Source: Mactromeris polynyma (lineage: Eukaryota; Mollusca; Bivalvia; Venerida; Mactridae). From it: a stretch of DNA of 64,000 nucleotides. Shown here piece by piece: positions 58,371 through 64,000 of the stretch. Numbering within the stretch: the stretch's first letter is position 1; the number at the start of each line of letters is the position of its first letter. A program made the translations under genes and the position numbers. The DNA lies in contig JASFXZ010000001.1 of the NCBI GenBank assembly GCA_032209605.1, forward strand, positions 17,440,256 through 17,504,255, read 5' to 3'. Below the pieces are notes generated by a model, which worked only from the letters and a program-made list of their open reading frames with translations, was not told where the DNA came from and did not search any database.

Positions 58371-58760
58371 TGAATGTTTTAAATTACAATTATTGCCAGT
58401 CATGTATCCAAAATAAGTTTAGTGTGATGGGCTTTTGTAGCTGACTAATCATTATATGCATTTGGATAGAAATGTAATTTATATCAATTCTAGTATTTGA
58501 ATCGGTCTTAGTGTTATGATTATTTAAAGTGTTCACGTGAGTTTCGTGTGTCTGAACATAGGTAATAACACAAGCACCGGTCAAGCTTCACTAAGGCTGT
58601 TAACAGGATGTAATGCGTACTACACAAGAAGCAGTTTGAATTGGTTTAACAGCTGCTGCCCCATCGGTTATAGAATTACAGGTAAATGTATGATCTCTTT
58701 ATCCTTTCTGTATATATAACAGACATGAATAGTGTTTACATGCAGAAATACAAATTATTA

Positions 58761-58838
58761 AAGCCTGCACAGGATGCGACAAGAAGACCAAGAAAGATCA
58801 AGGTCTTCATGTTGCACAGATATATGTCTGAAGATCAG
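58761..58838 (-). pseudogene. Glycine-rich gene copy 2: collapsed signal-peptide exon
   Basis: Minus strand keeps the splice acceptor (CTTCAG), the leader ATATATCTGTGCAACATG and codons matching the signal peptide, then GCATCCTGTGCAGGCTTTAA, aligned to copy 1's sequence coding SCAGFK. Immediately after, the homology stops: the whole Gly/Tyr repeat and the tail are missing. Confidence 0.75.
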
Positions 58839-59088
58839 AGTACAGATTTTAATCATTTGACATACACGTATTGTATTTTTCGTATTTGTTCTTATGAACT
58901 TGATACGGCATTACTGTTTCGGAACCCTAACGTGATTTTCCCATGATATATTAATTAAATACGTTATATTTGCTGATGACAAATCTGAAGGTAATCTGTT
59001 CAAATTTAAAGTAAATGTAGAACTCGTGTAGAGGTCCAAAACATTAAGTTAAATTTTTCAGTACTTCTTATCTTGTCAAAATGTATTC

Positions 59089-59117
59089 ACCTTCCTGTAG
59101 ATTGGCAGTGAATGTTG
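59089..59117 (-). pseudogene. Copy 2 untranslated first exon relic
   Basis: ACAACATTCACTGCCAATCT then ACAGGAAGGT match copy 1's first exon, but the 14-bp repeat is contracted and the donor is altered. It lies about 250 bases upstream of the copy 2 signal exon. Confidence 0.55.
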
Positions 59118-59255
59118 TAAGTAAGTAAGTAAATCTTTTATTATAGTGACATGTGTATAGACATCTCAGTATAAACATAAATACAAAAAGTATACAAACA
59201 CCCGGCCCAATGCGCCTATAAGTCACCTTATAAGTATAGTATCTTAATCACCGAT
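59118..59255 (-). mobile_element. Retroelement 3'-tail-like insertion in copy 2 promoter
   Basis: (TAAG)4 at 59118, then A/T-rich sequence with CACCCGGCCCAATGCGCC. It interrupts the alignment between copy 1 and copy 2 exactly between first exon and promoter flank. The simple-repeat end suggests the 3' end of a LINE or SINE in minus orientation (inference). Confidence 0.5.
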
Positions 59256-59264
59256 CATTTATAT

Positions 59265-59600
59265 TAATAGCCTTAATATTGCCAATTATCCAACCGAAGG
59301 AAAATTCACTCGATCATTGTGGTAAACACTCATTTGTTAATTGAAAACACGAATAAAATATGACATCATTTAATGAATGGATTAAAAATAAATTAGCATT
59401 TACATTATTTATGTCTATACGTGTTTACAAACGCACCATTCGCATTTAAATCAATCAAGAAAAATCATGACAGTGATTAGATAATTGTGTCGTTATTTAA
59501 CATACTAAATGATAATATGTACCACATTGTTTACAGTGCATGTCTTGTTCTTATTGATAGTGATTTATTAATTGCATTTAGCAAGGCTTACATAATATTG
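59265..59600 (-). repeat. Duplicated promoter flank of the glycine-rich gene (copy 2)
   Basis: GCCAATTATCCAACC, ATCATTGTGGTA, TTTAATGAATGGATTAAAA, AAAATCATGACAGT and CTAAATGATAATATGTACC follow the order of 54885-55160. The TATA box is lost. Confidence 0.75.
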
Positions 59601-60350
59601 TATACTAAACGCCATTAAAAACGCAACCTAAATTGTGCATGTAGATAAAGTGACATTACAAAGGCAAAAATATTCTTTATTTCTCAAACATAATTTCATA
59701 AAATTAATCAATAATGACATAAAACGTAATTGATGTAGAGTTTAAAAAAGATTTGAACAAGAAGTAACACACAGATAACTGTAACATACGTTTGACAGTT
59801 GGTACTACAAAATGACGCCTAGTACAAATTGTTACGTTTTTAATGGCGTCAAGTATATTTTAGAGCTGGTTTATTGTATGATGAAATTGTTTTTCGTTTA
59901 CGAGAGCAGCATGGAGTAAAGTGTATTCTGATTTGTAATTATAGGAACGATTAATGACTGAATGAAACAGATATGAATTTTCATTGCCGCAATTTTCTCT
60001 GTTTCGGGATAATAATGGGCGACTATAGACGGGTCGTTATTGTTTAATCCAACTTCAGGCCAAATAATCCGGCGACTGACGCAAAAACATTTAATTTGCC
60101 ATAACAATATACGTATCAAATGAAAATTAACAATGGGAACTAATGAATAATGCATATATACAAATCCAAAGGATCTTTGTAAAGCAGTTGTGAAAATTCC
60201 AAATATTTACTGCATAAATAGCCCGAATGATCTTGTTCGTCATGTTATTCATGCTTCGTTCTTGCTTGTTCAGTGTTTCTACCACATTTTCTTAATTAAC
60301 AATCGTGGGAACTTATAAGACTGAGTATAATTGTCTTAAACCCCAAGTAG
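59601..60350. other. Intergenic, nothing recognised
   Basis: AT-rich; the 85-aa ORF at 59898-60155 (minus) has no family resemblance. Confidence 0.4.
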
Positions 60351-60718
60351 TTTTACTGACATTTCCAAGGCTGTAAATCGCGGTATGGTTATTGTTTCTA
60401 TTTGTGTTTAAGATGTATATTAAAAATCAATTTCCCCATGTGCAATAGTTTCTCTTGATATTGTGTTCAAGTTAATTTCTCCCCCTTTCAGTCTACTGTT
60501 GCCTGCTGTCTTGGCTTGTCCTGTGATGTATTGCATTCATTAAATCCCCCCCCCCTATTTGTCCTCAATTACTTGCACCCCTGTTCCCTGCGTATTTACT
60601 CTTGTTCCTCCTCAAATGCCTGATGCGTTATGGAATGTTGTTTTCCCGGAGGTCTTTGTGGGAGGCATTGTCTTATATATATGGCGTTCCCTGTAGCAAC
60701 TTATTCTCTCTTTTTTAA
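60351..60718 (+). mobile_element. Dispersed repeat D1, copy F (near full length)
   Basis: TTTTACTGACATTTCCAAGG, TTTCCCCATGTGCAATAG, CTTGGCTTGTCCTGTGATG, ATTGTCTTATATATATGGCG and TTCCCTGTAGCAACTTATTC in the same order as copies A and D. Confidence 0.8.
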
Positions 60719-62288
60719 TGAAAATTGCCTAAGTACATGTATAGGAAAACGTATGCTTTGTCATTTTTAAAGACAGTTTGTAATAACCGATCCCACTGAG
60801 TGTGGTAGCTAGGTTAACAAAGGATTTGTGGACGTTGTTTGGAATAGATCCCACCAGTTCGTGACTGAAGCAGCAATGTTAATGCATTATTTTACAATGG
60901 GATTTAAGCAAGGTCGCAATGGCCATAAACAGCAGCGAGGTTAACACATAAAACAGAGGGTAACAACCAATAATACGTTAGTTTATTCACACGTTCTTAT
61001 AACGTAAATATCTATCTTGATCAGAGCTGTTTTAGGCCTAAACTAGGCTATATAGTTCAGTTTTTGAGTCGATTAGATTGTCTGTGCGACTCTTGCTAGT
61101 CGTAAAATGAAATCCTTCTGTTTCCGCATTTAATTAGTTAATAATGGTAGTTCATTTATATGCACCGCTTTACTACTTCCGCAGTGTCTGCCAGCCACTC
61201 TTGACAAATGATGACGTACATGGATTTGACGCAGTTTTCTAGAATCGTACGTAATTATTCCACAATTGAATTTCTAGTCCCTTGCAAAAAAACAAAACAG
61301 ATCGTTTAAAAGTCGTTTGTGGGTTTGTGGTTTTATAATATATGTCTACAGTTTACAAGGTGCCGACCTTAACATCGTTCAAAAATTAATATTCATAATT
61401 CAAGTGCCTCCGTTGACTGGATAACACGTGTCTGTTTCCTTAATTAGCATACGCAAGTCACATAATGTGTTATATATAATAAAACAATATCAAACTTGCA
61501 TTCATTAATTTATAGCCAGATTTAAGTGACATTGCACAGGTATTAATTGGTATTAAGCCTAGCTTTGCATATCGTCGACACATTTTGCTTGGATCTACAA
61601 TGTCGGCGTTATGGTCCTTGGTTGGGTTTTGCAACTTTGGGTGGATTTCAGTGAAAATTCACAGGGTTGATTTGTTGTCACTTACTTCATCTTAAGTAAT
61701 ATGTCAATTAATTAAACTTGGACAACAGACTTTAGATTGTTTTATTTTAATGATCGGTTAAAATTATGCTAAATGTGCATGGGTATAACTTACAAAACAT
61801 CATTTGATTACATGATACCACTAAGTCACTCAGTGAGTATGATGTCTTTATGTAAATGAAGATTGTTGTTAGTAAATCACTAGAATTTTGTGTGGATATT
61901 TTGTAATATTTTTATGTACATGGACATAATGACCATGTCTAAGCGAAACATCCAATTTAACCTATGATGACATAACTGTTAATTTCACTGATGAAAATGC
62001 TATGGTTTGTATTTTCAGTTTTATTGCTGTTGTTTTTGTTAATATTCCTTTTTCAAAACCTCGAATTTGTCCCTTACTAGTGACAACTACATTTCATATA
62101 TAGTATGAAAAATATTGCTTGTAGTTGCCTTCTATGGTTCGAGTCACTATCTACTTTTTGTTCATATGCACATTCATATTGTCACATGTAACAATTGTAG
62201 AAAGTCTTTCATTCATATAGTATAGTCTTACTTGTTTTATGTTTATACGGATTAGTTTCTATAATATACGATAACATTACAATTATGT
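60719..62288. other. Intergenic, nothing recognised
   Basis: No ORF, RNA or repeat that I can support. Confidence 0.4.
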
Positions 62289-62308
62289 TTGTGAGTTTGA
62301 CAATTACT

Positions 62309-62463
62309 TTCGACAATCGACATTCCAAAAATGGAAGGTCGAGCTGTGTACGACGTCGACAACCGACGTTAAAACTTTAAGGTCGAGCTCGTTCAAGATT
62401 AAATGTCGATTGTACAACATCGCGCCCAGATCAACATTAAATGTTCGGATGTCGATTGTCGAA
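62309..62463. repeat. Palindromic element built from TCGACAATCGACAT
   Basis: Outer arms TTCGACAATCGACAT (62309-62323) and ATGTCGATTGTCGAA (62449-62463) are exact complements. Inner words AATGTCGATTGT (62402) and CGACGTCGACAACCGACGTT repeat the theme; GGTCGAGCT occurs twice. About 155 bp, foldback-like. Confidence 0.75.
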
Positions 62464-62807
62464 CGTTGATTTTTGATCCAATTTCACTCAGCCAATACAA
62501 TACAAAATTTAATAGTACACCAAAAAACCAAGTAAAATCTGTTCGACATGCTTCATAGGGCAGTTTTGTGTGCAGATAATGTTTTTTATACACGTATTGT
62601 ATCAATACGAAAACCTGCATTTGAGCAGTACGTGTATATCTTTGCACATCGTCCTCTTGGTGAAATGACTTGATCACACTTCCGATCTAGTTAAAGGGCA
62701 TTTATTTACAACAAACAATGCAGTATATTGAATATACTAGGATTAAATATATACAGTATGTTAATCGAAAACATTCATAGCAACCATTGAAATGTGTATT
62801 TACATTT

Positions 62808-62820
62808 ACTTTATTTATAA
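62808..62820 (-). terminator. Poly(A) signal of glycine-rich gene copy 3
   Basis: TTATAAATAAAGT on the minus strand, about 440 bases after the stop. The 3' UTR keeps GACGCCAGCG(C/T)CCTGTA in common with copy 1. Confidence 0.55.
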
Positions 62821-63255
62821 TTTCACAGAAAATACAACAAAAATGTCAAAAACAGAAAGTAGCCTGAAGGCATTATTCCAAACGACGCCAGCGCCCTGTA
62901 AATATAAAAAATATAATAATTTGTTACAAACTCCAAAATAACAGGTAATAACAAATGCTGGCGTTAAAATCGGCAGAGAGTAAGCATTCAATTTGTTCTT
63001 ATGTCACTTTAGAAAAGGACACAAAATTACACGAGCATGTTCTTATAGCAAAGGTGTTTTCTTTCCAAATTGTTTTCATGTCACGTTAGAAAAGGACCAC
63101 ATTATTATACGAGTAGGTTCTACAATCGGTGTTTTTTTGTTTCTGTACAATACATTTAAAAACGAGAAAATACGTCAATGATCAGTCTAGATTTTATTTT
63201 TTTTGCATTTTGCATGAACTTTTATTACCTTAAAATAAGAACTTGTTAATCACTT

Positions 63256-63549
63256 TCAGCCAAGGTATGGAAATTTGCAGTATTTGCAACGTCTTAAGAA
63301 TTTTCCGTAACCACCGTATCCATGTCCGTAACCACCGAATCCTAGTCCGTAACCGCCGTATCCAAGTCCGTAACCGCCGTATCCAAGTCCATAACCACCG
63401 TATCTAAGTCTGTAGCCACCATAACCAAGTCCATAACCACCGTATCCAAGTCCGTAGCCAACATAACCACCGTAACTACCGTAACCTCCATAAGGCTTGA
63501 AGGCTGCACATGATGCAACAAGAAGTGCAAGAAAGATCCAGGTATTCAT
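63256..63549 (-). CDS. Glycine/tyrosine-rich secreted shell-matrix-like protein, copy 3
   Basis: 97 aa. Signal peptide MNTWIFLALLVASCAAFKPY, then GGYGLGYGGY-type repeats, shorter than in copy 1 by about 20 residues, and the tail KFLRRCKYCKFPYLG. The region upstream of the ATG, including the leader ATATATATCGGAGCACC and the CTTCAG acceptor at 63567-63569, matches copy 1, so the gene should also have an untranslated first exon; with an intron of similar length that exon would lie just beyond the right edge of the window. Length difference from copy 1 comes from repeat-unit number, as usual in such proteins. Confidence 0.87.
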   Translation of the reverse strand: MNTWIFLALLVASCAAFKPYGGYGSYGGYVGYGLGYGGYGLGYGGYRLRYGGYGLGYGGYGLGYGGYGLGFGGYGHGYGGYGKFLRRCKYCKFPYLG

Positions 63550-63569
63550 GGTGCTCCGATATATATCTG

Positions 63570-64000
63570 AAGAGAAAGTGTAAATATATCAATGAATCGC
63601 TTGACACAAAAAGTAAATTTCTCCAATCCCTCTCTTATCCGCTCTCTTAGCTTCTAGTACGTGGTTTCAAAATATACAAACAATAATGACTTAACTTCAA
63701 GTTACTGCATTTATTCTATCTTCGGTTTCTTTTCTCATTTTGCTACTGCTTAGCCACAATTAGTACTTTATTCTACAATAAGGTTTTGGAACGAAAACTG
63801 ACGAGCCCTGATGTAAGACTGAATATTTCGGTAATTGTACTTAACAATATTCTTGCGCATTAAATTCTTTTTTAACATTCCTTGTCCCAAAGTTATTTTG
63901 TTCGTCAAACCTTCCTTTATAGATACACCACTTTCATACATATTCTCTGATAGTTTACAGGGAAATTTAGCAATCGTTTATGTGTCTAAAATGTTAACTT
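63570..64000. other. Intron of copy 3 to window edge
   Basis: Predicted intron; I see no first-exon sequence (the 14-bp CTTCACTTCC unit) before the end of the window. Confidence 0.45.

Noticed and set aside
63342..63530. Minus-strand ORF rich in TDLDT repeats
   Set aside because: Frame-shifted shadow of the copy 3 repeat.
1..64000. Endogenous viral or LTR-retroelement sequence
   Set aside because: No gag, protease, integrase or envelope motifs and no paired LTRs were seen; all RT relics are of non-LTR type.

Overview
This is a window of animal nuclear DNA, most likely from a marine bivalve mollusc. It is AT-rich, and its genes are split by GT-AG introns. Much of the rest is dispersed repeats: tRNA-derived SINE pieces, several families of short inverted-repeat DNA elements, and fragments of non-LTR retrotransposons. 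The bivalve call rests on two glycine/tyrosine-rich secreted proteins that look like shematrin-type shell-matrix proteins, plus SINE bodies of molluscan type. It is an inference; no species is claimed. All protein genes found lie on the minus strand, so they read from high to low coordinates.

Layout. (1) 381-7290: 5' part of a UTP3/SAS10 gene (SSU processome), running off the left edge. (2) 10828-13860: complete four-exon FAM32A. (3) 13.9-21.5 kb: no gene seen, only SINE and MITE copies. (4) 21521-41709: a rhodopsin-class peptide GPCR in six coding exons (450 aa after joining), with a 10.8-kb first intron containing a tRNA-like gene, a 58-bp minisatellite and several transposon remnants. (5) 43893-44492: 5'-truncated LINE reverse transcriptase end. 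(6) 46075-51764: a six-exon gene for a 430-aa secreted cyanophycinase-like (peptidase family S51) protein, the most surprising gene here. (7) 53.7-64 kb: a local family of glycine-rich secreted proteins: one intact copy with TATA box, untranslated first exon and poly(A) signal (53933-54286), one collapsed relic (58.76-59.6 kb) and a second intact ORF (63256-63549). A degenerate LINE lies between the first and second.

The genes do not form an operon or an obvious joint pathway. UTP3 and FAM32A are housekeeping genes, the GPCR is neuroendocrine in type, the S51 protein is probably extracellular, and the glycine-rich cluster is probably expressed by shell-forming (mantle) epithelium. Joined gene models were built by hand from splice signals, reading-frame phase and protein-family recognition; transcript data would be needed to confirm them. 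All family assignments are from recognition, not from database searches.
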